From positions 210,116,001 through 210,180,000 of the forward strand of contig CM059583.1 of the NCBI GenBank assembly GCA_030407085.1: a stretch of DNA of 64,000 bases. The letters are read 5' to 3'. This DNA comes from Trichopria drosophilae. Lineage: Eukaryota; Arthropoda; Insecta; Hymenoptera; Diapriidae. The notes under the pieces are model-generated. The model had not been told where the DNA came from. It was given only the letters and a program-made list of their open reading frames with translations, and made no database searches. Shown piece by piece: positions 12,201-24,240 of the stretch. The translations under genes were made by a program, and so were the position numbers. Within the stretch, counting starts at the first letter, position 1. Every line of letters begins with the position of its first letter.

Positions 12201-15200
12201 ACGTTTTTGCCTGAAACAAAATACTGTGCTTTCGTACTTGTTTACAATTTCAACGCTTCTTGACGAAGGCGTCAGTCCCACTGTTCTTCAATTGCTACAG
12301 TGTGCCATATGCTCAGCATCGAAACCAAAAGAAGTTAAAAGCAAGGTACGTGTTCCTCAGGTCTCAATCCATCAATGAACTTCTTTTCTTTTTTCTATAC
12401 GTGTTGATACTGAAACCTATTGAGTCTATTAAATTAAAAATATTTTAGGATTCAAAGTCTGCGCTTAATGCAAAAGAGAGACGAGATCGTGAGAAATCCG
12501 AAGATTCTGATACAGAAGCGAAATTCGAAGAGACGCAGTGCATCAATCTCGTGGAACAGATACAAAAGCAAGTGTCCCCAGGTTTACTCACTAAATTCAT
12601 ACAAACGTTCCTGCTTGAGACGAACAATACCAACGTTCGTTGGCAAGCCCATTCTCTGATACTTGCAATTTACAAGTAAGTATTACGTATCATTTTTATA
12701 TTTTTTTGCAATAGCAGTAGATGGATCGCATTCAGCTGTGGGAAATAGTGAATAACTATAAAGAAAATATTTCTTAATACAGAAATTCGGGGCCTGTCGA
12801 CCAGGAAAGTCTTTTGGATTTGTTATGGCGATTATGGCCATTACTACCAGCTTACGGTCGAAAGGCAGCACAATTCGTCGACCTGATAGGTTACTTTTCT
12901 TTGCGAACACCTCACGCTGGTAACAAGATGCACGTATACATGGAACAGGCCTTCACTGTGCTTCATATGCAGAATCAACTGCTTGCGCGACACCCGAACG
13001 CTAATCTCTACGCGAATCTCGCGCAATTTGTCGAACTCGACGGTTATTACCTCGAGAGTGAGCCGTGTCTTGTGTGCAACAATCCAGAAGTACCAATGGC
13101 AACAATCAAATTATCCTCAATCAAGGTCGATTCGAAATTCACGACCACAACGCAAATCATAAAATTAGTTGGAAGTCACACCATAAGTCGGATAACTCTG
13201 CGCATCGGCGACTTGAAGCGCACGAAAATGGTTCGAACCATTAACGTGTTTTATAACAACAGATCGGTCCAAGCTGTCGTGGAGTTAAAGAATAAACCGG
13301 CTATGTGGCACAAAGCTAAAAAGGTGACGTTAGTTCAAGGGCAAACAGAGATCAAGATGGAGTTCCCCTTACCGATTGTCGCTTGCAATTTAATGATCGA
13401 GTACGCGGACTTTTACGAGAACATCCAAGCATCTTCGGAGACGCTGCAGTGTCCCAGATGTTCGGCGAGTGTCCCCGCGAATCCGGGGGTTTGTGCGAAT
13501 TGCGGAGAGAATGTGTTCCAGTGCCATAAGTGCAGAGCCATCAATTATGACGAAAAGGATCCTTTCTTGTGCCACGCCTGCGGATTTTGCAAGTATGCCA
13601 AATTCGATTACTCGCTGACTGGCAGATCTTGCTGCGCAGTTGATCCTATAGAGAACGACGACGACCGAAAAAAGACCGTGGCCACTATCAACACCCTGCT
13701 GGAAAAGGCAGACAGAGTGTACAAAACATTGATTATGAACAAGCCAACGCTAGAAATGCTGTTAGTAAAGATCTCGGAACATCGGTTGGACAGGACTCCA
13801 GAGGACGGCGGGGTAACAATCGCAGTCAATACGCAAGTGAACCGAGCCATACAACTACTTGCCCAGAAATACTGCGGAGAATGCAAAACTTCCTTCGAAG
13901 AATTGAGCAAGATTATTCAGAGGGTACTGGCCTGCCGGAGAGAACTGGTAGCCTACGACAGGAATCAGCGCGGTCAAACCAATTTGAACTTCCATGGTCC
14001 TTCGACGAGCAACGGAGATAAGTTGGAGCCTGTAACTCCGGTTGTCGGCAGGTGTTACGGTTGCGCCTCCTCAGCTACCGAGCACTGCTTAACTCTGCTG
14101 CGTGCCCTAGCGACCAACAGTGCTGCCAGGGAAGTTTTGTGCAATCAAGGACTTATTTACGAACTCGTTGAACACAATTTACGAAAAGGAACGGTCCAGG
14201 TACAAGAAGAAGTCAGGCAATTGTTGTGCCTGGTTACTAAGGACAATATGGAATCGACGACGGAACTTTGCTCGTTGTTGGCCAATCGCGTCATGATGAC
14301 GCTGAAGGGTCGTATCGTTACTTCGGACCTTTCCACGGCGGTTAGGCACGAAATGGCACTTTTGGGAGCGTTAATTCAGAAAGAGGATTCTTGTTGGGAG
14401 CAGAAGTTGCGATGCGTGATGCAACTGTTCTTGATGGCGTGCAACGATTCCAAAAGCCCAGTCGTCATGGAGAGCATTATACTACCGTGTTTGAAGATTC
14501 TTCAAGGACTTCTGAAACCCGACCAACCAGTTTCCAAAAAGAACAAGGTAAAATATGATATTTTCATTTTTATCAATGTTATTCCAGAAATTTTGATACA
14601 TGATAATGAAAATATATATAAAATATCTGTTTAGGTATTTCAATATGTAAAAATAACTTTTATGCAGATATACATATAAGTTATATATGTATGTACAAAA
14701 CGTCAAATAAAAGTTATTTTTTTTATTTTGTAAGATTTTTTATAATGTAATTGTTTAAAAGTGTCGGCTAATGAATTAAACATTTTAAATATGAAAGGAG
14801 AATTATAAAAGGGAAACGAATTTTTACAAATGAGAGGACACATCGACAGAAAACAACAATTATTAGATACATGCACACAATTAGTCTGATAACCAGAACA
14901 AGGTTCTAATAATTTATAATAATTTTTAATGCTAATTAACAAAATAGGGCTGAATGGCCTTCGAATATAGTTTCAGCGATCCCAAAAACATAACGGAAAT
15001 GTGGCAGTGCACTTCTAAGCGCAAATTATTCTTCATTTTAACATTTTAAGATCGAATTATAGTATTTTTCGTAGTTATGACAAAAACCTGACGTGATGGG
15101 GTTAAATGGACTTCGGATTCGGATTCAGCGATGCAAAAAATATATAATGTACATTGTCTGTCCTCCGGATCCGGACTTCCGTATTTTTTTTTTGGGGCTG

Positions 15201-18200
15201 TGTAATTGACGTGTAATCTTGTTCTTTTCGCATAACACTGTAACTGTATTATAGCGGAGCTGCAAACTAACTTGTCACGTCACAATGCCAACGACCAATG
15301 GTATCGCGTTTTCGTTTTTGTACTTTTTAATAATTAATTTTAAAAATATGGTAATGATAAAAACGTATCAGTGCTATCGCACTTAAAAGTAAGTAAATTT
15401 TGAAAATATGAGCAAAAATTAGCTTGTTTTTTTGTTTTGTATGCATCTACCTATTGCAAATACCATCGGAAGGTCATTTGAAGAATTTCGGAAAGGTGAA
15501 CAATGCTGAAAATCCGAAAATATGTTTCAATAACTCTCTTTATATATTCGTATTGGTTATCCGTACACGGTGTTTTGAAAAATGTCAATACTCCAAAACG
15601 TGGTCGAAATTGAATGGAAATGCCCTGCATTATATATGTTTTCATAAAATGAGATGATATCGATAAATTCATCCGACAAATTTATTAGGATAAAACTGTC
15701 GAGTCCCTGTCAACCATTCAACCTCCGGATGGTGTCAGTATTGCCTTATTAAGATGGCTTGGAGGAGATCCGAAATATTCGTACGAAGAATGGCTACGTC
15801 GCATGCCAGGAAGAAAAGCTGAGCCAAACGCGAGTAAATCATTGTCAAAGGTAGGTGCAATCAATTTATGTTACACTTTTAGCATTCTTCCTTTAACACA
15901 TTACTTTTTTACTTTCGCCACCACCATTACAACTCTGTGCATAATTAATACACCTGCTTACGATTACTAACGTCGACAAATTACTAAACTAATTAATTTA
16001 GAATGAAAGAATAAGACGGTCAAGACAAGCCGTGTTCGTTTTTGTTCTCAGACCATTTAGTTAATTATTTTGCCGAAAAGACCTTATGCAGAGAGGCTAA
16101 CAGGGCGAATAGCATTATTAACAGAGTGCGGCTGTAATTTATATATTGTTGATTAATTTGGATATGAATGTCGATAAACTCTCACGTGTATTATTTACTT
16201 TCATACAAAATTCAGAAAGAAAGGCTTAATAGTCGGTATAGTTGGATTAATAAGATACAGATTACGAATTTCATGTTGAAATCGTCTAACTCTATAGAGG
16301 ATATTATATTAAGTGATACTTATAATAGTAATGTGATATAATACATCCACCATTTTACAAGCAAACTGATACTTAAACGTCAGATTGGTAATTAGGACAA
16401 GGATTAATGAATGTCATATAATTTAACTGAATTGATAGAGAGAAATATAATAAAAATATATTAAATGAAAATTTATTTGAAAATTAAAGGAGGAAGCGCG
16501 AATGCTGTACCTCATGGAAAAATACGGTCATCGTTGGTACTACCGGTGTCTTCGATTACGTGGAGTCGAACCTCTGAGTTTGGTGGACGGTTCTTGGTTA
16601 AAGCAAGTTCTCTTTAACCCTAGTTCTCGTCTAGCTCGTCAAGTTGTTTGCAATATGGTAGAACACCTCTGCCAAAGTAGCGAGCGAAAGAAAGAAGTTC
16701 TCCTCCTGCTAACTGGATACCTGGAAGAGTTATGCACTGCCGGCGAGGGTAGCGCCGAGTTCCTCTGGCTCTATCAGAATTTAATCAGGCAGGCACCCTG
16801 GAAGCAGTTCTTGGCCGTGAGAGGTGTGCTCAATCAATTAGCCGATCTTTTGACAAAAGAGATCGCCGAATTGCACCGCTTAGAAGAAACAACTTTGACA
16901 AGCGACCTTGCACAGGGTTATTCGATTAAAATGCTTACAGAACTGTTAGCGATCTTTCTCGAACAAGACAATATCAAGCAGTTGTACAAAGGAAGGCTGG
17001 TTGGAGCTGTTTTAAATGGGTACTTGTCACTGAGGCGTTTGGTTGTTCAACGAACCAGACTCATTGACGATACGCAAGAGAAGCTCCTGGAACTCTTGGA
17101 AGAGATGACCACGGGTAATACTCGTAGTTTTATTTATGTTTTAGAGTTTAATTTATGAATTAGAATTCAAAACTACACAAAATAGGATATATTGTACAAC
17201 ATTTGTCAAACGCGAACATATCTGCGCGCATGAATTTGTTTCTAGGCTTCATAAGTTAACTTTGTGCGATTATTCAGTATATTGAACTTTTTTATGAGCA
17301 TGAACTATTTCTATAGGCACGGAAGAGGAAACGAAAGCGTTCATGGCGGTTTGCGTGGAAACTGTTCAAAAGTACAGTCCGGAGGATATACGAACACCGG
17401 TCTTTATTTTCGAAAGGTTATGTTCAATTATTTATCCCGAAGAAAATGATATCGGCGAATTCTTCCTGACGCTAGAAAAGGATCCACAGCAAGAAGACTT
17501 TTTACAGGTTAGAATGTATTTTGATTTAATCCGTTTATTACAGTATAATATGCTTAAATATTTGTGAATAAAGATTATACACCCTAGTCGTTGTTAAATA
17601 ACCGTCGATCAAATGACTTATTTCGTTGTTTCTTTAGGGTCGCATGTTAGGTAATCCATACAGCAGTTTGGAGCATGGACTAGGTCCATTAATGAGAGAC
17701 GTCAAAAATAAAATCTGCCAAGATTGCGAATTGGTAGCGTTGTTAGAGGATGATAATGGAATGGAGTTACTAGTTAATAACAAGATCATTAGCCTAGACC
17801 TGCCAGTGAAAGAGGTAAATCATCTGTTAATGAATAATTTGTTGATTGATAAAAAATTGGCGCATAGAGCAGCAAGAATAATATTATTTTCCGAAAATAT
17901 TATTATCACTTGTGTTATTTAGTTATGTAGAATATTGAAAAAAATAGCTGGAATTAATGTTGTTTGTATCTCAGGTTTACAAAAAAATCTGGGTGCTAGA
18001 AGGCGGCGAATGCGACGCAATGCGCGTGGTTTACCGAATGCGTGGCCTTCTCGGAGATGCGACGGAAGAGTTTGTTGAGACGTTGAATGCAAATAGCGAA
18101 CAAGAAGTAAATAACGAAGAAGTTTACAAAATGGCCAACGTCCTTGCTGATTGCAACGGTCTCCAGATCATGCTGGAACGCCTCGCTGCCATTCGGGATG

Positions 18201-20749
18201 TTAATAGAGCGAAACCTTTACTTCAGGTTCTCTTGAAATTGTTTAGGCTTTCGGTGAAACTGAAAAAAAATCAAGAGGTTTTAAGTAAACCGGAATTGGG
18301 TGCCGTTACAGTCTTGTTGGATATTCTCCAAAGGTGTTTAGCGACGGAAGCCGACAGCTCACATGCGAAAATTACCGAACAGTTACTGGATGTGAGTGGA
18401 ATCATTTGAATTATATTTATTATTTGTCGAATTATCCTTAACCTGAATGATTGTTAATCATTTTGCCATTATACAGATCATGGAAACGATTTTGGCAAAC
18501 GCGGCGTCTCAGCCTTTGGAATCGTTCGAAGAGTTTTCACGGACACTGGGAAGTCCGGAACACGTTAAAGCGTTACTATCGTGTACGCAATCCGCTGCCG
18601 CTCGACAGTCGGGCAATGTCTTGACCCACCTTGCACGCGTCCTCGCAGCCTTAACATACGGAAATAAGGAGAAAATGGAATTGCTCATGAATTATTTCGA
18701 GCCCGTGTTGAATTTTTACAAGTTTGATTTTGAACATACTCCCGAAGAGGAACAAAAGCTCGAACTCTTTTGTGTATTGACGCAAGGCATCGAGAGAAAC
18801 GCGATAGGAAATACGTTGAAAGATTACATTATCAATATGCGCGTAGTCAAGGATGCTTTCGACTACATAACGGTTGTAGCTCCTAGTGTAAAGCCAACTT
18901 TACTTCGAACCGACAGTGACGAATTAAAAGAGTTCATATCTAAACCAGCGTTGAAATATATTTTACGGTTTTTAACTGGGTTGGCAACGGATCATGAACC
19001 TACTCAGGTAATTCAACATTTTCTTATTTTCCATGCCTTCGAAGCGACAGATTATTTCAGATGAATTTGTTTGAATTACAGTTGGCAGCATCGCAAGTTG
19101 CAATCGGAATCATACACAGATTGGAGCAAGTGTCGTCCAACGAACACGTTGGATCGTTGGCGGAAAATCTGTTGGAGGCGTTGTGTACGAATAAACGTGT
19201 CGCCGAGCTGATCGAAGAGGCGCGGCAAAACACCCGAAGCGAAAAGAAACGTCTGGCGATGGCGATGCGAGAACGGCAACTCGGGGCGCTCGGTATGCGT
19301 ACTAACGAGAAAGGCCAGGTCACTGCGAGTGGTACAATCTTGCAGCAAATGGAGGATCTTGGGGAAGAAACGGGACTAGTCTGTGTTATATGCCGCGAAG
19401 GATACAAGTTTAAGCCGAATATGGTATGTTTTTCATTTTGAAAATGAAAATTTTGGATTTGACACCGATGATTTTCTCGTGCAGGTCCTCGGTATATACA
19501 CGTTCACGAAGCGCTGCAATGTTGAAGAATTCGAAACGAAGCAAAGGAAAACCGTTGGCTACACGACGGTAACTCACTTCAACGTCGTCCACGTGGATTG
19601 CCACATGTCAGCCGTCCGACAAGCTCGCGCTCGGGACGAATGGGAGAGCGCTGCTCTTCAAAACGCAAATACCAAGTGCAACGGTCTTCTGCCGCTCTGG
19701 GGTCCGCAGGTACCAGAATCAGCGTTCGCGAGCTGTCTGGCTAGGCACAACACCTACCTCCAGGAGTGCACTGGGCACAGGGACATTTCCTACTCGTCGA
19801 CAATTCACGACCTGAAGCTGCTTCTACTGCGATTCGCCCAGGAGAAGAGTTTCCACGACGACACGGGCGGCGGTGGACCGCAATCAAACATGCACATGAT
19901 CCCTTACCTTATCCATATGGCACTTTACGTTATAAATACGTAAGTTAATTTTGGAAACTTAGTTAGCTTAGTTTTTAAGAGTTTCGAAGGTTATGTTGGA
20001 AGTACTGTGTACTTGACCGAATAGTAAAGATGGTTCATGATTTCAGGACGCGATCGGCAACTAGAGAAGATAAGGCTTTGGTTACGTATTTAGAATCTTC
20101 TCCAAGTTCCTCGTGGCTCGACAGTTGCTACGAAGCCGAAGGTCCTCTTTATCAGTGCACGTTGTCGCTTCTTATTTTGACGCCGGCACGCTGGGATCAA
20201 ATGAAGTTGATTCATTTGAGAAGGCTGATCCTCCTTGCGCACCAACGTTACGTATCTCCATCCGCCACGACCAAGACGTTAGTGGATTCGGTAGTCAAGG
20301 ACTATTCCGTTTACAAGAGCGTTCTCGTCTTTTTCGGTCTGATCGACAGCATCTACGTCTACTTTTTCAAGGTTAGTGTAGTTACGAAATTTGCTTTTCC
20401 ATCTTTATAAAGGGGTTTGGATTTCAATAATGTTTCTCATATGCAGAAAGTCAACGCAATAAGCGAAGATCAGTGGCCGGTGGTTTTAGCAGATTACATC
20501 CGACACAACGACGAGGCTATGCTGAAAGCGTCAGAAAAGATTCTCTTGGCTTACCGAGATGAACTTTTGCCTTGCGCGTCTTTCGAAGAGTTCTGCGACG
20601 TTCTAGGTAAAATTCTTTTTTAGAGTTCATTTCTATAATAAGAATGTGAATGAAAATTGCAACAAGAAAACAATAAAATTACAGGTCTTCTGGAAGAGAT
20701 ACCAGTTTCTTCGGAATACATGAACGACATTCTTCAGAGTCTCGCATAA
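4836..20749 (+). CDS. UBR4: E3 ubiquitin-protein ligase UBR4 (purity of essence), C-terminal part, ~28 exons
   Basis: UBR4 is a giant (~5,200-residue in human) E3 ligase of the N-degron pathway. With KCMF1 and calmodulin it builds degradative ubiquitin chains, including on stalled mitochondrial precursors. The window holds about 3,250 codons, joined from exons whose splice phases all agree, and the product follows the human protein in order nearly throughout. The first exon here starts in mid-protein at 4836, after an acceptor ending TTTACAG and in phase 1; the reading frame upstream of it is intronic. The N-terminal ~2,000 residues, with the UBR box, must lie before position 1 or in exons not recognised. 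The stop codon is at 20747-20749. The gene has no frameshift or in-frame stop, so it looks functional. One stretch conserved in human is missing between the exons ending at 10819 and starting at 12052. Exon blocks are listed separately. Confidence 0.96.
6324..6726 (+). CDS. UBR4: UBR4 exons 6324-6481 and 6571-6726
   Basis: The first exon follows acceptor GTAACAG and encodes a conserved run ([17 protein letters not shown], then [12 protein letters not shown]). It ends in phase 2 at donor gtaaat. The second, after TATGGTTAG, completes the codon and gives [16 protein letters not shown], then an Ala/Thr/Pro-rich low-complexity tail. The frame stays open across both, which supports the junction. 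Confidence 0.9.
7467..8882 (+). CDS. UBR4: UBR4 exons 7467-7668, 7778-7967, 8079-8444, 8533-8882 (includes UIM-like motif)
   Basis: These four exons encode helical-repeat sequence ([67 protein letters not shown]) followed by an acidic linker. The last exon contains [20 protein letters not shown] at about 8758-8815. It has the acidic patch, the central Ala and the Ser of a ubiquitin-interacting motif, and human UBR4 has nearly the same string. For the third exon the acceptor nearer the motif (8075) breaks frame; the next AG, giving a start at 8079, keeps it. Confidence 0.9.
8961..10819 (+). CDS. UBR4: UBR4 exons 8961-9074, 9168-9380, 9579-9755, 9826-10000, 10080-10230, 10321-10549, 10667-10819
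   Basis: Seven short exons. The first two carry a Ser/Gly-rich, probably disordered segment ([35 protein letters not shown]) that is strikingly conserved with human. The rest are alpha-helical repeat sequence ([58 protein letters not shown]). The acceptor of the last exon reads AACAGCAG, a tandem NAGNAG site, so the exon may start at 10667 or 10670 and differ by one Gln. It ends HVK at donor gtaaaa. Confidence 0.9.
12052..12675 (+). CDS. UBR4: UBR4 exons 12052-12345 and 12449-12675
   Basis: The first exon (after ATTTTTAG) encodes a Cys-containing leader, then [20 protein letters not shown] and [19 protein letters not shown], which match human. The second is a charged Lys/Glu linker followed by [20 protein letters not shown]. 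The 1.2-kb intron before 12052 is AT-rich, and I see no exon for the segment (GIKKLLEEQG-like) that human UBR4 has here. Both flanking exons are phase 0, so skipping it keeps frame. Confidence 0.88.
12783..14547 (+). CDS. UBR4: UBR4 large exon with zinc-binding cysteine clusters
   Basis: This 1,765-base exon is the best conserved block: [54 protein letters not shown], then a Cys-rich stretch at about 13450-13600 ([31 protein letters not shown]) that spaces paired CxxC motifs like zinc ribbons. Next come a coiled segment with [14 protein letters not shown], a [16 protein letters not shown] run and armadillo-like helices. It ends ..VSKKNK at donor gtaaaa. The CxxC pairs are seen directly; zinc binding is inferred from spacing and family. 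Confidence 0.95.
15689..18391 (+). CDS. UBR4: UBR4 exons 15689-15850, 16490-17114, 17317-17507, 17638-17814, 17975-18391
   Basis: Five exons of helical scaffold. The first is divergent ([13 protein letters not shown]). The second covers [15 protein letters not shown] to LLEEMTTG; its acceptor AAATTAAAG has almost no polypyrimidine tract, yet the start keeps frame with the previous exon. The others carry [64 protein letters not shown] and [18 protein letters not shown], all close to human. The exon ending 18391 stops at donor gtgagt. Confidence 0.93.
18477..19939 (+). CDS. UBR4: UBR4 exons 18477-19007, 19082-19423, 19485-19939: hemi-RING catalytic region
   Basis: These exons lead into the catalytic end of the ligase. 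After helical repeats and [20 protein letters not shown] comes a basic helix ([20 protein letters not shown]). Then follows the Cys/His module that in UBR4 replaces a full [17 protein letters not shown] at the end of the second exon, and [51 protein letters not shown] and [17 protein letters not shown] in the third. Cys and His positions match human at every place I compared, so catalytic ability appears preserved. Zinc ligation and E2 binding are family knowledge. Confidence 0.95.
20047..20749 (+). CDS. UBR4: UBR4 exons 20047-20371, 20447-20606, 20685-20749: C-terminus and stop
   Basis: These encode the C-terminal tail after the hemi-[62 protein letters not shown], then [16 protein letters not shown] and a last short exon ([20 protein letters not shown]) ending in TAA. 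Phases agree at each junction. The last residues differ from human but keep length and hydrophobic pattern. Confidence 0.92.
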
Positions 20750-22100
20750 TCACGATGCTGAATTCCCAAATCAGAATACCAATCGGTACGGAAGAAAAAA
20801 AAAAGGATGGGAGTGTACTTTTTCATCAGTTTGCATGTACTTTTCTTTTTGCTATTGTGATACAAACCAAAAGCGGCTCGCGCATCACCCTTTAATACGC
20901 TTTCGCGAGCGAGAAACGATAAAAAGTGTAAACAATTCATCGGGATTATTCATAGAATTCGTTAGTGTATAAATCGTAAGTTTCCTTTATTCTTCGTGGA
21001 TAAATTACGCGTGTCACGTCTATTCTGTGTGTATTCGTTCATTTCTTTTCTGTGCGCATACGTAAGTACGATCTGTAATAAATATAAAATTCAACACGTT
21101 GCGATGTGTACGGTCGTCTTTTATGCGTTGACTCGGAGAATTGGTAGACGAAAATGCAATATTAAAGCGGATCGATAAAAGATCAATGTTATGAATGATG
21201 AAAGTCAACGATGTGTGATTAAAAATTGGTAATACATACCGGGTTGATTAAAAATACGACGGTCTTCTTCTTACTCATTTCCCGCCTTTGCTCCTCTATC
21301 CGATGGTTACTCTTTATTTTTCATTTACACTTACTATTGTTGTAATTACTACACTCATACCACATACAATTTATAAGAGGATACTAATGTAATATATGGA
21401 ATGTAATTATAATGTAATTTTGGAAAAGTATACCTTGACGTTTTATTTGAACGTTCTTTTGACAGTTCGAGGATGTAACTACTAAAGATTCTTTCAGATG
21501 TGAATGCGCAGAACACCGAAATGACCTTGTGTCGTGATCTTCCGAGTCCGATTACAAACATTTTTATTTATTTTATTTTTACATTTTTTTTCCACAAGGC
21601 CGCTTTTGGGTTACAGGGCCGAGACTGCGAAATATAAAGATGTTCGAAAGAATGAAATGTCCATTAGTGTTTATAATTTGCTCCCTTCGAATATTTGAAC
21701 AATTCATAACACAAACGACTCCTCGCGTCTCTTCTTCCCTGCCTTTCAGTGTCTGTCATGGAAAACACTAATAATGTTTCTTCTGCTGTTAAAAATGAAT
21801 GTTACTCATCTTAAATAGATTTTACATATAATTTTGCAACGCCAAACGTGGAAAAGGTTACAACCAACTTAGTGGATTGTGCTAGAAGGTTTTTCTGCTG
21901 AATTAACAAGAATCCTCTTTTCCGATTTAGTAAATGCATATTATATTAACTATAAATAGGTATATCAATTTTTCTATTACTTTACAAAATTGCCAATACG
22001 AAAATATAAAAACGAATACAATAATTTACGAATGCATAGAAATTTCTCAGTATTCACAACTTCGTTTTATGTCATATTAAGATATTACGAAATAAAACGT
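20750..22100. other. UBR4 3' UTR and AT-rich intergenic DNA
   Basis: No gene, RNA or clear repeat recognised. The first few hundred bases probably form the UBR4 3' UTR. Confidence 0.4.
21077..21082 (+). terminator. Possible UBR4 polyadenylation signal
   Basis: A canonical AATAAA lies 330 bases after the UBR4 stop, in AT-rich sequence without coding potential. It is the first clear copy downstream. Cleavage here is inferred. Confidence 0.35.
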
Positions 22101-22113
22101 GTGACAAACCATT

Positions 22114-23738
22114 AAGAACTTGGTCTTGAGTGGAGAAAATGTGTTTCAATGATTTTGAATGGTTAATAGCTCATAAAAAGTTTTTCGATATAATGATTTT
22201 GAATGGAAAAATAGTGGATTGAAGAAATGATTTCGTTGAATGAATTTCAATGGAAAAATAGTTATATTTGCCTGGAATGATTTTGAATGGATAGTTAATT
22301 ATTACAGGACTACAAATTTAATGATTTTGAATCGACAAAAAATTAGAAGAAAGTGTAACTGATATGAACGAAATCGAATCGGTTATTACTAATAGCAAGG
22401 TTGGGAGATAAATGATTTTGAATGGAAATAAAATATTTAAATGAAAGAATCATTCAAAAAATACCAAAAAGTTGGTTCTTTAGTAATTTTTTGAGGAATT
22501 CAAAGATATTACGTCCATAAATAGATTTCTATTGATATTTAGTGATTAAGAAAACCAATTGAAATCCGCATTGAGATTCATTCAAAATCACTCAATGAAT
22601 TTCAATGAATTTTCGTTGGCTGGGATGACATAAAAATTTGTCAATACATCTACAAAGATTGAAAAGAATTCGGAATATAAAAACATTAGAAAAAGTTGAG
22701 AAAGTGAACTCATCAGACATCCAGCACACAATTATTATGAATACTTTTCAATCGCTTTTCCTTAGCAATATGAGAAGTAATATAATTTATAGATACAATT
22801 TTGTTATGTGCTTATAATTGCTAAGTTCAGAGTTTTTTCCGCATCTACACAAAAGAATTGATCAAGCGAAAGTTGTTCAGGATATTGCATCCCGTCTATT
22901 TGAATTATTGGTTTTGACCTTGCAGCTAATGTTCAAGGTTATTTGACGGTCAAAATGATGCTTTCAATCTGGAACCCCAATTTCTAACACTGTAAACGGA
23001 GAGGTCAGGAAATTTTACCAACGAACTGATCGTTAATAATTTTCTAGAGCGACTATCAAAAGGTTGCATGTTAAAAAGTTGTCAAGAAATAAACTATGAT
23101 GGTAAAAAAATGTTGCGATACGAATGTTAAAAATTTCTGAAAAAAAGAATATTCAAAGAAAAAAGACAACCTGGTGTTTCCAAATCGAAAATTTGTAAAT
23201 ACTATTTTTGTACCCTAATGCCTTATTTTCACATAACATTTAATAAAGTAATATTTTGACGTAATATTATAGCAAAATAATAATACGGATAACATTCTAA
23301 GAACATTTGACAGGCCGTCTAGTGCAGACTCGAAAATTCATTGAAGGTCGTTTGAAATTTATTGATGACATCGCGTCTAAATTAGGAATTATTTTGGAAT
23401 GAATTTCAATGAAAAAATACATTTCAATTACTTTTAATTCTTATAATGTTGGTTAATAGATTGTAGAAAGTTACTCGCTAATTATTTTGAATGGGAAAAA
23501 AGTGGTATGGAAAAATTGTCATCGTTAATGAATTTCAATAAAAAAATTGCAAATAGAATAGTTAGAGATCGAATTAATTCCAATGGAAAAATAGTTGATC
23601 TTCGTTAATTTCAATAAATTTGAATTATAACCAATTAAAATATGAAAGATAACTTAAGTGTTTTCTCGTTGAAATTCGTTCCAGACGATGAAAAACCCCA
23701 TTCAGAAATGATTCAGTGAATGAATTTTTGTTTACTGG
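22114..23738. repeat. Degenerate ATGATTTTGAATGGAAAAATAG repeat field
   Basis: Variants of ATGATTTTGAATGGAAAAA or ATGAATTTCAATGGAAAAA recur about every 40-60 bases at 22140-22440 and again at 23390-23600. A copy of TTCATTCAAAATCA in reverse sense and the edge GAATTTTCGTTGGCTGGG lie near 22580-22625; a similar edge (GAATTTTTGTTTACTGGG) is near 23720. The edges suggest ends of one or two mobile elements with an internal minisatellite. No protein is encoded. Confidence 0.5.
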
Positions 23739-24044
23739 GTAGTATTCATCGAGCTTGTGCAGCAGAGAAACTTGCTAGTTTTGACAGTGCAACGTTTCAA
23801 AAGGAGTATGTGTCTTTGAAGCTACGCGGAAAGAAATTTCAAGTAAATGCCACTGCCCATAGGGAAGTAACAGCTACCGCACGATTTCTGACGAATTTCA
23901 AATGGCAGTTAACATTCGAAATCGTTAAAAAGAACATTTTTATAAGTAGATACACTTTTATTACACCTTTTTTAATAGTTATTCATAATTTTCCGACTAT
24001 TTAGTTATTAATAATTAATTTTAATTTTAATTTTAATTTTATAT

Positions 24045-24240
24045 AAAATACACTCAACTTTTTTTGTAGAGCACAAAATTTCCTAAAAAAAAGTCAGCGA
24101 TAGCCCTAGACTAAAGTTAATAGCTTAGCCACGAGCAACGATTGAATATAATATGATAATCTATTAACTTTAGACTAGGGCTCTCGCTGACTTTTTTTTA
24201 GGAAATTTTGTGCTCTATAAAAAAGGTTGAGTGCATTTTT
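24045..24240. mobile_element. ~196-base near-perfect palindrome (foldback MITE)
   Basis: The left arm, from ACACTCAACTTTTTTT through TAGAGCACAAAATTTCCTAA and GTCAGCGATAGCCCTAGACT, is mirrored in reverse complement by the right arm, with only a few mismatches. A loop of about 45 bases separates them (about 24118-24163). A (TAATTT)n run precedes it. No coding capacity. Confidence 0.8.

Noticed and set aside
13608..13910. 100-codon minus-strand frame
   Set aside because: It is a shadow of the highly conserved UBR4 large exon on the other strand.
19057..19407. 116-codon minus-strand frame
   Set aside because: It is the complement of the UBR4 hemi-RING exon.
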